Below, one piece after another: positions 5,767 to 13,836 of a stretch of 37,513 nt of DNA (position 1 is its first letter; each line of letters starts with the position of its first letter). The notes under the pieces are model-generated. The model was not told the DNA's origin. It saw only the letters and a program-made list of their open reading frames with translations, and ran no database searches. The stretch comes from an uncultured Bacteroidota bacterium (lineage in GTDB: Bacteria; Bacteroidota; Bacteroidia; Chitinophagales; Chitinophagaceae). The translations under genes and the position numbers were made by a program. Location: the NCBI GenBank assembly GCA_903835005.1, contig CAILLK010000115.1, forward strand, positions 1 through 37,513, given 5' to 3'.

Positions 5767-8766
5767 ATGAGTTCATTCCGTACCGCATTTTTAGCAGCTA
5801 TTTCTTTACTTATTTTAACCAGCACAGCTTTTGCCCAGAAGGGTAAAGTGACTAATGCCGCCAAAAACAAATGGGTGGACAGTGTGTATAATGGATTGAA
5901 TGAAGAGGAGCGGATAGGGCAGTTATTTATGGTGGCGGCATACTCGGGTGGAAAGAATTATAATGAGGAATTGATTACAAAACTGATTACAGCGCACCAG
6001 GTGGGTGGGCTGATATTTATGCAGGGCGGACCGGTGAGGCAGGCCAATCTGACCAATACTTACCAGCATCTGGCACAGACACCACTGCTGATTGCGATGG
6101 ATGCGGAGTGGGGCATAGGGATGCGGCTGGACAGTGTAAAAAGCTTTCCAAGGCAGATGATGCTGGGTGCGACGCGGGATACCGCAATAGTGTACAAAAT
6201 GGGAGCAGCGATTGCCGCTCAATGCAAACGTCTGGGCGTGAATGCGGATTTTGGACCGGATGTGGATGTGAACAATAATGCGCTGAACCCGGTTATCAAT
6301 TCAAGATCTTACGGTGAGGACAAAACGTGGGTGGGTAAGCTGGGGATAGCCTATATGAAAGGGTTGCAGAACAACGGGGTGATGGCCTGCGCCAAGCACT
6401 TTCCCGGGCATGGTGATACCAATGTAGACTCGCATACTGACCTGCCTGTGATCTCCAGATCAATGCAGCAACTCGATACACTTGAATTTTTTCCGTTCCG
6501 GCGGCTGATCTATGCAGGAGTGGGCAGTATAATGATTGCACATCTTGAAGTGCCTGCATTGGATACTGCATTGCATGTACCATCAACCTTATCGAAAAAT
6601 ACGGTTACCGGCTTACTCCGTAATAAAATGGGCTATACAGGTCTCATCATAACCGATGCATTGAATATGCAGGGTGTTATAAAATATTTTCCTTCGGGCG
6701 ATGCGGAGCTGAAGGCTTTTGAGGCCGGGAATGACATTTTATTATTTCCTCAGGATGTGCCGGCAGCGCTTGATAAAATCAAGAATGCAATAGATAGCGG
6801 TATAATACCGATGGCACAACTGGAACAGAGTGTGAGGCGGATACTTGCAGCCAAGTATGATGCCGGGCTGAATAAATGGAAAGACATAGATACCCGCAAC
6901 ATTACCATTGACCTGAATAAAGATGTAGATGCAATCCGCGCGCAGACCGCAAAGGCTGCGGTAACGGTTGTGCGGGATGATAATCAGATACTCAGAAAAC
7001 TGAATGAAAATATGAACATCGCCTATGTGGGGATTAATGCCAGTAAATCAACCCCGCTATATGAGGCACTGGATGATAAATATAATAAGGTGGAGGCACG
7101 CTGGCTGCCCAAGGGCAGTCCGCTGGACAGCGCAGAGAAGGTGCTGGAAAGTCTGTCAAAGTATGATGCTGTAATAGTAGGAGTGCATAACCTGAACTTC
7201 GGGCCGGGAAACAATTACGGGCTGAGTAATGAAGCTGTAGCCTTTCTGCAATATGCCGGATGCCGGAACAATGTAATGGTGGTGCTGATGGGGAATGCCT
7301 ATGCAACACAATTCTTTTGCGGGGCAGGATCGGTGATGGTGGGATATGAAGATGATACGATTTGTGAGCAAGCGGTTGCTGATGTTTTCCTGAAGAAACT
7401 GAAAGCTAAAGGCAGACTGCCGGTTACAGCATGTATTGAGGGTAAGAGTGTATGCCCTATGCCTGCTAAATTGCCGGAAATGGCTAATGTGCCGGTTTAT
7501 GACCTGAAAAAGGTATATGTGCCTAAGGAGGCAGGCGTAATAGATCAGAAAGCGCTGGACCAGCTGGATATGTTTATAGCGCGGGATATTGCCGATGGTG
7601 TTTTTCCCGGGTGCAGGATACTGGCTGCAAGGAACGGAAAGGTGTTTTATGACAAGGCATTCGGGTATATGAAGTATGACAAGGAGCAGCATGTGGATAC
7701 CAACACCCTCTATGATATGGCATCATGCACCAAGATACTTGCCACCACAATGGGAGTGATGAAACTGTATGACCAGGGCAGGCTGGACATTGATAAAACC
7801 CTAGGCGACTATCTGCCCCAGGCCAGGGGCACCAATAAGGAGGGGCTGAAGATAAGGGATGTGCTGCTGCACCAGGCAGGCCTGAAGGGCTGGATACCTT
7901 TTTACAAAGATGTAGATGACAGAGAAGGCAATCTCAGGACCAACCTCACGAGGACTGCACCTGAAAAAGGGTTTAACATACAGGTGGCCAGGAATGTGTA
8001 CCTGCGAAATGATTATATTGATACCATGTGGACTAAAATTTTTGCAAGCAACCTGGATAATGCAGGTAAATTTCTTTACAGCGACCTTGATTTTTACCTG
8101 CTGATGGCTGTTGTGCAACAGATAACCGGGAAGCCGCTTGATAAATATGTGGAGGAGGAATTTTACAAACCCATGGGCCTGAAACGCATTACCTACAACC
8201 CAAGGAATAAATTTGATACAACACAGATAGCGCCTACTGAGATGGAGCAGAGTTTCCGCAACCAGGTATTGTGCGGTTATGTGCATGATCAGGGCGCAGC
8301 ATTACTGGGGGGTGTAGGCGGGCATGCGGGCATATTTGCATCGGCGCATGATGTGGCGGCTATCTTCCAGATGCTGCTGAATAAAGGCACTTATGGCGGC
8401 AAGCGGTATTTTAAAGCATCTACAGTAGATATGTTTACTGCTTATCACAGCAAGATCAGTCACCGCGGGCTGGCATTTGATAAACCGGCAACTGATGAGG
8501 ATGATGGCGGCCCGGCAGGAGACCGCACCAGCGGGCTTGCCTTCGGGCACCAGGGCTTTACGGGTACCTGCGCATGGGCTGACCCCGCCAATGGAATTGT
8601 ATTCGTGTTTTTATCGAACCGTGTTTACCCATCGGGAAACAATGTAAAGATCAATAAACTCAATGTGCGGACGGTGGCACAGGATTATATTTACCAGGCT
8701 TTCGGGATACCTGTGAATCACGACCGGATGAATACCTACAGGGCACAATTGGGGATTGTAAAGTAA
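5767..8766 (+). CDS. GH3 beta-N-acetylglucosaminidase fused to a class C-type beta-lactamase/serine hydrolase
   Basis: A 999-residue exported protein with a signal peptide ending in STAFAQ (about residue 24). The first half is a glycoside hydrolase family 3 module of the NagZ type: KHFPGHGDT (210-218) is the NagZ His/Asp loop, and Asp297 in IITDALNMQG is the expected nucleophile. Residues about 600-990 are a penicillin-binding/beta-lactamase module with Ser653-Cys-Thr-Lys656 (SxxK), Tyr771-Ser-Asp773 in the YxN position, and His928-Gln-Gly in the KTG position. GH3-serine hydrolase fusions are known in Bacteroidota. A likely role is removing GlcNAc from peptidoglycan or muropeptides together with peptide or ester hydrolysis in the periplasm. 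The catalytic specificity of the second half is not evident. The gene is single, with a -7 box 4 nt before the ATG. Confidence 0.88.
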   Translation: MSSFRTAFLAAISLLILTSTAFAQKGKVTNAAKNKWVDSVYNGLNEEERIGQLFMVAAYSGGKNYNEELITKLITAHQVGGLIFMQGGPVRQANLTNTYQHLAQTPLLIAMDAEWGIGMRLDSVKSFPRQMMLGATRDTAIVYKMGAAIAAQCKRLGVNADFGPDVDVNNNALNPVINSRSYGEDKTWVGKLGIAYMKGLQNNGVMACAKHFPGHGDTNVDSHTDLPVISRSMQQLDTLEFFPFRRLIYAGVGSIMIAHLEVPALDTALHVPSTLSKNTVTGLLRNKMGYTGLIITDALNMQGVIKYFPSGDAELKAFEAGNDILLFPQDVPAALDKIKNAIDSGIIPMAQLEQSVRRILAAKYDAGLNKWKDIDTRNITIDLNKDVDAIRAQTAKAAVTVVRDDNQILRKLNENMNIAYVGINASKSTPLYEALDDKYNKVEARWLPKGSPLDSAEKVLESLSKYDAVIVGVHNLNFGPGNNYGLSNEAVAFLQYAGCRNNVMVVLMGNAYATQFFCGAGSVMVGYEDDTICEQAVADVFLKKLKAKGRLPVTACIEGKSVCPMPAKLPEMANVPVYDLKKVYVPKEAGVIDQKALDQLDMFIARDIADGVFPGCRILAARNGKVFYDKAFGYMKYDKEQHVDTNTLYDMASCTKILATTMGVMKLYDQGRLDIDKTLGDYLPQARGTNKEGLKIRDVLLHQAGLKGWIPFYKDVDDREGNLRTNLTRTAPEKGFNIQVARNVYLRNDYIDTMWTKIFASNLDNAGKFLYSDLDFYLLMAVVQQITGKPLDKYVEEEFYKPMGLKRITYNPRNKFDTTQIAPTEMEQSFRNQVLCGYVHDQGAALLGGVGGHAGIFASAHDVAAIFQMLLNKGTYGGKRYFKASTVDMFTAYHSKISHRGLAFDKPATDEDDGGPAGDRTSGLAFGHQGFTGTCAWADPANGIVFVFLSNRVYPSGNNVKINKLNVRTVAQDYIYQAFGIPVNHDRMNTYRAQLGIVK

Positions 8767-8942
8767 AGAGCAGATATGTTTTTTAGTTGTCTTATTTTAT
8801 TAACTGACCTTATCCTGACTGCATAAGTGCGATTATGAATATTTAATTAAATAATTATTTATTTTAATTATTTTAAATAAAGTATCATCAACATTATTTT
8901 CTATAAAATTTTCTGTTTAAATTTATAGTAAATTATGCCATT

Positions 8943-11192
8943 ATGATCTATAAATCTCTAATTTCCGCACTTTTTATTTTTTCCTTGCTTGGCTCAGCCA
9001 AGTCCCAAACGTGGCATAAAGACTATTTTCAAACTCAACCTCCGGCTGGCCTGCCTTTAAGCTATGGTTATTCGGTTACGAACGGAGGATTAATCTGCAT
9101 GCCCACAGCCGATTCTTTTTTCTCATTTAATGAATTTGCATCCGATTATTACCTGGTCAGGATCAACAGGTACGGTGATACTTTATGGACTAAAAGAGAC
9201 TGTTTGGATACATTTGGCTGCCGTTCTATTGTGAATGCTATTACGCAACTTGCAAACGGAGATTACGTTATTGCCTCAACTTTGTATTCCTATGATTCCC
9301 TCTATTCTAATACTTTTTTTCATGGTTATACTTGTTCAATTTTTCACAGACTTGATTCAAACGGTACTATTAAAAATGTCGTCAGAAGAGGTATGGATAT
9401 TGATGACGGCATGGACATAAATGTACTCGGCACTCTGAATAACGGGTACTATATCTCTTATTCGCAGGATTCATTTTATAATGATTCTGCAGTAACTACG
9501 TTATTTGTAAATGCTCAAAGCATTATTGAAAAATATGACAGTAACAATGTTTTACTTTGGTCGAAGGTGTTTTCCAATACATATATTGTTGTTGGGCCTG
9601 ACCCTTCAAGTAGTGCAGCATGGGGGCAAGCTTATCCGTATGTTCAAATACACACAGCATGTACTATTGATGATGGAATAGCCTTTATTACAAGGAATAA
9701 TACCGGCAAATTAAATGCTGACGGCAGCCTGGCTTTTTCCACACTTCTCACTACGCCATTTCCGGGTTACCAGGATAATTATTTCATGTTTTGTGGTTCA
9801 GATACGAGCATTATAGTATCACTATATGATACAATAGGCCATTTGTGCAAGTTCAATTCATCGGGGACAATAGTTCATCAGATTGATCTTCATGATTCAT
9901 TATCTTTTGGAAATGGAACTGAGACATCGAATGGTAAGTATCTTATGTGGAATGGGTATGTTTCAGGGTTCTATCTATTAGCTCCTGATTTTACTTTATT
10001 AGATTCTATCCGTTATCCGTTTACAGAAAACATGTACGGATCTGCAACACTTATTCCTAATCCTTATGGCGGCGCGTTTTGTGCTTATCCGATGGGCATA
10101 GATTCAACCCATATTTATGCCATTAATTTCGATAGCATGTTTAACCGGCACCATGACCTTAAGATATCCATGCACAGTAGTTGCCTGGTGCCAGGTTTTA
10201 CGAGTCATTTGCACATTGGATTTTTCAACAATGGCTATGATTCAATTTCCAGTACTGCTGTAGTTGTACTTGATCCAAATACTACCTTTCTATCCTCTTC
10301 TCCTTCTCCTATATCCATATTGGGAGATACGCTTACCTATGCTATAGTCAGCTTACCTGCAGGTGTTACCGACAGCCTTTTAATTAATATTAATGTGGAC
10401 TCATCGCTAGGCCTTGGTGTTATTCTGACGTTTAACTCAAATTCGCCTTATATAAATAACATCGGATCTTCAGATGATACAATAACCTATTGCGGGACTA
10501 CGATTTCTTCACTTGATCCGAATTTCAAATCAGTGAACAGGACCTATTTCTTTACTCCCGATAAAAGCATGATTTACACTATTGGGTTTGAAAACACCGG
10601 GAGTTATTTTGCATCTAAAGTTGTAGTAAATGATACACTTGATCCTCATCTTGATCCTTCAACCCTGAAAATAATAAGTGGTTCGCCGGTTACTCCCCTG
10701 ATAAGATGGTCTGCACCTAATATTGCCCAGTTTTATTTCAGCGAAATTTATCTGCCAGACAGCAATTCGGATCCTGTTAATTCTTATGGCCAGATTCTTT
10801 TTTCAATCAACACCAAGCCTGATGCGGCATTAGGGAGTATTATAAAAAACACAGCTTACATTTATTTCGACTATAACCAGCCGGTGGCTACCAACACAAC
10901 CATTAATGTTATCAGTACGGTTGATTCCTCGCTTCCTGCCAAAAACTATTATCAGAATTTCAGTTTGTTCCCTAACCCCTCCAATGGATTCATTACGCTT
11001 AATTTGCCTGGCAAATCTGAAAATTGGAACATTTCTATTACTGATATAACCGGCAAGCAGATGACGAATTCTGCTATCAATGATAATCAGGCTACCTTGC
11101 ATCTGCAACTTGCGCCAGGAATATATCTGATAAAAGCAACCAACCCGGAAAATCATTCCACGATTATAGAGAAGATGGTAATTGAGCGGTAG
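8943..11192 (+). CDS. Secreted T9SS type A protein with a DUF7619-like domain
   Basis: A 749-residue protein with a signal peptide (residues 1-21, ending GSAKSQ). Residues about 25-400 look like a propeller-like region of repeated short strands (LVRINRYGDTLW, IFHRLDSNGTI, IIEKYDSNNVLLW), as in proteins that list user-visible records. Residues about 522-655 match the DUF7619/DUF11-like module of Bacteroidota (SLDPNFKSVN, IGFENTGSYFASKVVVNDTL, AYIYFDYNQPVATN). Residues 668-749 are a type A T9SS C-terminal sorting domain (FSLFPNPSNG, then LAPGIYLIKA). It is exported by Sec, then by T9SS, to the surface or medium. Its stop is 4 nt from the stop of murA on the other strand. The ligand or substrate is unknown. 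Confidence 0.85.
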   Translation: MIYKSLISALFIFSLLGSAKSQTWHKDYFQTQPPAGLPLSYGYSVTNGGLICMPTADSFFSFNEFASDYYLVRINRYGDTLWTKRDCLDTFGCRSIVNAITQLANGDYVIASTLYSYDSLYSNTFFHGYTCSIFHRLDSNGTIKNVVRRGMDIDDGMDINVLGTLNNGYYISYSQDSFYNDSAVTTLFVNAQSIIEKYDSNNVLLWSKVFSNTYIVVGPDPSSSAAWGQAYPYVQIHTACTIDDGIAFITRNNTGKLNADGSLAFSTLLTTPFPGYQDNYFMFCGSDTSIIVSLYDTIGHLCKFNSSGTIVHQIDLHDSLSFGNGTETSNGKYLMWNGYVSGFYLLAPDFTLLDSIRYPFTENMYGSATLIPNPYGGAFCAYPMGIDSTHIYAINFDSMFNRHHDLKISMHSSCLVPGFTSHLHIGFFNNGYDSISSTAVVVLDPNTTFLSSSPSPISILGDTLTYAIVSLPAGVTDSLLININVDSSLGLGVILTFNSNSPYINNIGSSDDTITYCGTTISSLDPNFKSVNRTYFFTPDKSMIYTIGFENTGSYFASKVVVNDTLDPHLDPSTLKIISGSPVTPLIRWSAPNIAQFYFSEIYLPDSNSDPVNSYGQILFSINTKPDAALGSIIKNTAYIYFDYNQPVATNTTINVISTVDSSLPAKNYYQNFSLFPNPSNGFITLNLPGKSENWNISITDITGKQMTNSAINDNQATLHLQLAPGIYLIKATNPENHSTIIEKMVIER

Positions 11193-11196
11193 GGTA

Positions 11197-12510
11197 TCAA
11201 CTCAGATTCACCCGCTTTATATCTGCACCCAGTGCATTCAACCGCTCATCAATACGTTCATAACCACGGTCTATCTGGTTAATGTTCTGGATGATGCTTT
11301 TGCCCTGGGCGGAGAGCGCGGCAATCAGGAGCGCAACGCCTGCGCGGATATCGGGAGATACCATGTTGATGCCGCGAAGCATTACCTGCTTGTCAAGACC
11401 TATAACGACAGCACGGTGGGGATCGCAGAGAACGATCTGCGCGCCCATTTCTATGAGTTTATCTACGAAGAACAAACGGCTTTCAAACATCTTCTGGTGA
11501 ACCAGTACAGTTCCCTTCGCCTGCGTGGCAACAACAAGCACTATACTTAACAGATCGGGGGTAAAACCCGGCCATGGATGGTCGTATACGGTGAGGATGG
11601 AGCCATCTATAAACTTCTGAATGCGGTAATGCTCCTGGGCAGGTATGTAAATATCATCACCTTTTATGGTAAGATCAATACCTAAACGCTGAAAGATATC
11701 GGGTATCAATCCCAGTTGAGCAACATCACAGTTTTTGATTGTGATTTCACTTTGGGTCATTGCGGCTAGTCCGATAAAAGACCCCACTTCGATCATATCG
11801 GCCAGCAGTCTGTGCTCACAGCCACGAAGTTTTGGCACACCTTCTATAACCAGCAGATTAGAACTTACACCGCTGATATTGGCACCCATGCTGATGAGCA
11901 TGCGGCAGAGTTGCTGCACATAAGGCTCACAGGCTGCATTGTAAATGGTTGTAGTTCCTTCGGCCATGGTGGCCGCCATTATAATGTTGGCGGTACCGGT
12001 TACTGAAGGTTCTTCCATCAATATCTTAACACCCTTCAACTGTTCTGTATCCAGGCTGAACATCTGGTTGTCGATATCATAAACAAAGTCAACACCCATG
12101 CGTTCAAAACCGCGGATGTGCGTATCGAGTCTGCGCCGGCCTATTTTATCGCCGCCGGGCTGGGGTATGTATGCCTTGCGAAACCGTGCCAGTAAAGGGC
12201 CTGCCAGCATAACGGTGCCGCGGAGCTTGCCGGATTTCTTCTTGAAAGCGTGAGTAGTAAAGTAATCAGGATCTATATTATCGGCTTGCAGGATTACTGT
12301 ATTTTGCGAGGGGCGTTCAACCTTCACACCCATATCTGCCAGGAGCTCAATTAGGGTGTTTACATCTACAATATCAGGCACATTGGTAAGCGTTACCCGC
12401 TCGTCAGTGAGGAGTGCGGCACAGAGTACCTGCAAAGCCTCGTTCTTAGCCCCTTGAGGGGTTATTTCACCTTTTAACGGATTACCACCGCGTATTTCGA
12501 ATGCGTTCAT
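11197..12510 (-). CDS. murA: UDP-N-acetylglucosamine 1-carboxyvinyltransferase (MurA) with Asp at the catalytic Cys position
   Basis: A 437-residue cytosolic enzyme that transfers enolpyruvate from PEP to UDP-GlcNAc, the committed step of peptidoglycan synthesis. Length and motifs are normal: GAKNEALQ (20-27, substrate-binding Lys/Asn), LAGPLLARF (102-110), PGGDKIGRRRLDTH (118-131), EEPSVTGTAN and the terminal DRGYERIDERL. The mobile-loop Cys (Cys115 in E. coli) that fosfomycin alkylates is Asp121 here, codon at 12148-12150. Asp at this site is known in other bacteria to retain activity and give fosfomycin insensitivity. It lies downstream of DUF4290 on the same strand, an arrangement common in Bacteroidota; a repeat-rich gap of about 206 bp separates them. 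Confidence 0.95.
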   Translation of the reverse strand: MNAFEIRGGNPLKGEITPQGAKNEALQVLCAALLTDERVTLTNVPDIVDVNTLIELLADMGVKVERPSQNTVILQADNIDPDYFTTHAFKKKSGKLRGTVMLAGPLLARFRKAYIPQPGGDKIGRRRLDTHIRGFERMGVDFVYDIDNQMFSLDTEQLKGVKILMEEPSVTGTANIIMAATMAEGTTTIYNAACEPYVQQLCRMLISMGANISGVSSNLLVIEGVPKLRGCEHRLLADMIEVGSFIGLAAMTQSEITIKNCDVAQLGLIPDIFQRLGIDLTIKGDDIYIPAQEHYRIQKFIDGSILTVYDHPWPGFTPDLLSIVLVVATQAKGTVLVHQKMFESRLFFVDKLIEMGAQIVLCDPHRAVVIGLDKQVMLRGINMVSPDIRAGVALLIAALSAQGKSIIQNINQIDRGYERIDERLNALGADIKRVNLS

Positions 12511-12518
12511 TTTTCTTG

Positions 12519-12713
12519 AGTCTAAAGTCTGAAGTATTTAGTCTGAAGTTTAAGTCTCAAATTATTACAAGCCGTCGGAAAATAAGAACAATAAGTAACG
12601 ATTGCCACTTTAGCCTAAAGTTTAATTCTGAATTATTACAAGCATGCATAAAATAAGAACAATAAGTAACGATTTGCCACTTTAGGCTTTAGACTAAATA
12701 CTTTAGACTAAAA
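12519..12713. repeat. Nested repeat: inverted heptamer arrays flanking a 71-bp tandem duplication
   Basis: At 12519-12559 run heptamers of the form AGTCTAA, AGTCTGA, AGTATTT, AGTCTGA, AGTCTCA. At 12686-12713 the same heptamers occur in the opposite orientation (TAGACTA, AATACTT, TAGACTA). Between them two copies of a roughly 68-nt unit (about 12556-12623 and 12626-12692, offset 71) share ATTATTACAAGC, then AAATAAGAACAATAAGTAAC, then GCCACTTTAG, differing mainly in a 6-nt block and one inserted T. The element fills the gap between DUF4290 and murA and could fold into a long hairpin in their shared transcript. Confidence 0.7.
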
Positions 12714-12716
12714 AAA

Positions 12717-13475
12717 TCACTTGTTCTTATTCTTATTGAACTTCCTGTTCTTATTGAAATTACTGCCGTAACCACTTCCGCCGCCGCTGGCATTATCCCT
12801 GAAGTTATTGTTGCGCTGGCCGCCGGGGCCACTTTGTCCACCCTGGTTATTGCCTTTGAAGTTGCGGTTGTTGTTATTATTATTGTTGTTATTGTTATTG
12901 CCGTTGTTGTTTCTTGGTTTAAAGCCTCTGTTGTTGTCGAAATGAACGCGGTAGCCGCCGGTTTCATATTTCAGTTTGCCACCTGTAATTTCCGAAAGTT
13001 CATTCTTGATCATATCGTCGTGCACAGGTTCTTTGTGCCAGTTGGCATAGGCCAGCTTCATGTAGTAGCCAATAGCCTGTGTAAGGCCGTGGCGTTTTTC
13101 ATCATCGGTTTCGGCCAGGGCTTTATCCAGCAGCGCCAGTATATTTTTGCCCAGGTGCCTGTGCCTTATAGGTTCCTGCGGGTAGGGCAGCACCTCCGGC
13201 TTTTTAAATACCATCTCTGGTGTAGGGCACGGATACGGGGAATCAACGTCGAGGTTGAAGTCGGTCATCTGGTACAGGTGGTCCCAGAGCTTGTGTTTGT
13301 AGTCCTCAATGGTTTTGAGATGGGGGTTGAGGGTACCCATCAGCTCAATGATAACCTCAGCCTGTTTCAGCCGTTTTTCGCGGTCTTCTACAGTTACCAG
13401 GTATTCAATCATTTTCTGGACATTACGTCCATATTCAGGCATGAGCAGTTTGCTCCGCGTGGTGTTGTATTCCAT
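12717..13475 (-). CDS. DUF4290 domain protein with an Asn-rich C-terminus
   Basis: A 252-residue cytosolic protein from the ATG at 13475 (start MEYNTTRSKLLMPEYGRNVQ). The upstream in-frame extension to 13565 begins with TTG and contains the promoter box, so it is excluded. The N-terminal 180 residues match DUF4290, a Bacteroidota-specific family of unknown function normally encoded upstream of murA, as here. The C-terminal 70 residues are low complexity: a run of Asn with single Gly (coded at about 12870-12910), then Gly/Asn/Lys-rich sequence ending KFNKNKNK, probably disordered and nucleic-acid-binding-like. Linkage to murA hints at a role around cell-wall synthesis, but this is only contextual. 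Confidence 0.85.
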   Translation of the reverse strand: MEYNTTRSKLLMPEYGRNVQKMIEYLVTVEDREKRLKQAEVIIELMGTLNPHLKTIEDYKHKLWDHLYQMTDFNLDVDSPYPCPTPEMVFKKPEVLPYPQEPIRHRHLGKNILALLDKALAETDDEKRHGLTQAIGYYMKLAYANWHKEPVHDDMIKNELSEITGGKLKYETGGYRVHFDNNRGFKPRNNNGNNNNNNNNNNNRNFKGNNQGGQSGPGGQRNNNFRDNASGGGSGYGSNFNKNRKFNKNKNK

Positions 13476-13562
13476 CAAAATATAAAAAATTATGCTAAGG
13501 AAAAGAAATGCTGAAGCTTCGAAATTACAGAACCCGAACGGGTGTGGTGTAATAAGCTGATA

Positions 13563-13570
13563 CAAATATA
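13563..13570 (-). promoter_or_regulatory. -7 box upstream of DUF4290-murA
   Basis: On the minus strand TATATTTG (13570 to 13563) matches TAnnTTTG. The predicted start near 13557 leaves a leader of about 80 nt before the ATG at 13475. No clear -33 element is visible. Confidence 0.45.
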
Positions 13571-13643
13571 AAGTAAAATCTCAACTGCGAAGTGAAAATT
13601 TCAGAAAATTTTCTCATGCCCGGCTTTATTTGCAATAATCTAC

Positions 13644-13786
13644 CAATGTCATTTACTTAAGAGTGCCCGCAGTATTTCGCCCCTGCAGGGCTTGTGACCG
13701 GTATTTTGTACCGGGGGCTTCACCCCCGGCTATGATATTTCACTCTTTCAGAGCTATCCTAATTCTTAAGATAAAGTAATTGAAGA
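13644..13786. repeat. Dispersed REP/MITE-like element, copy B
   Basis: The left part (13644-13669) matches the minus strand of 1122-1097 at 23 of 26 positions. The interior carries three hairpins: GCCC-CTGCA-GGGC near 13679, CCGGTA-TTTTG-TACCGG (about 13698-13714) and CCGGGGG-CTTCA-CCCCCGG (13711-13729). A 20-nt unit beginning TATTTC recurs at 13673 and 13736 with changed bases that keep pairing. The ends are roughly inverted (TTACTTAAGA against TCTTAAGATAAAGTAA). No protein is encoded. It fills most of the gap 13571-13836 between rlmI and DUF4290. Confidence 0.6.
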
Positions 13787-13836
13787 ATAAACCCAATAAT
13801 TACTTCTTTTTCCAATAAAAAAATATCCACGACAGT

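Noticed and set aside
5711-5770. 19-codon frame overlapping the GH3 start as ATGA
   Set aside because: The -7 box of the GH3 gene lies within it, so it would not be transcribed as part of that mRNA.
13476-13565. Upstream extension of DUF4290 to 13565
   Set aside because: The extra residues start with TTG and overlap the -7 box at 13563-13570; MEYNTTRSK is the conserved start.
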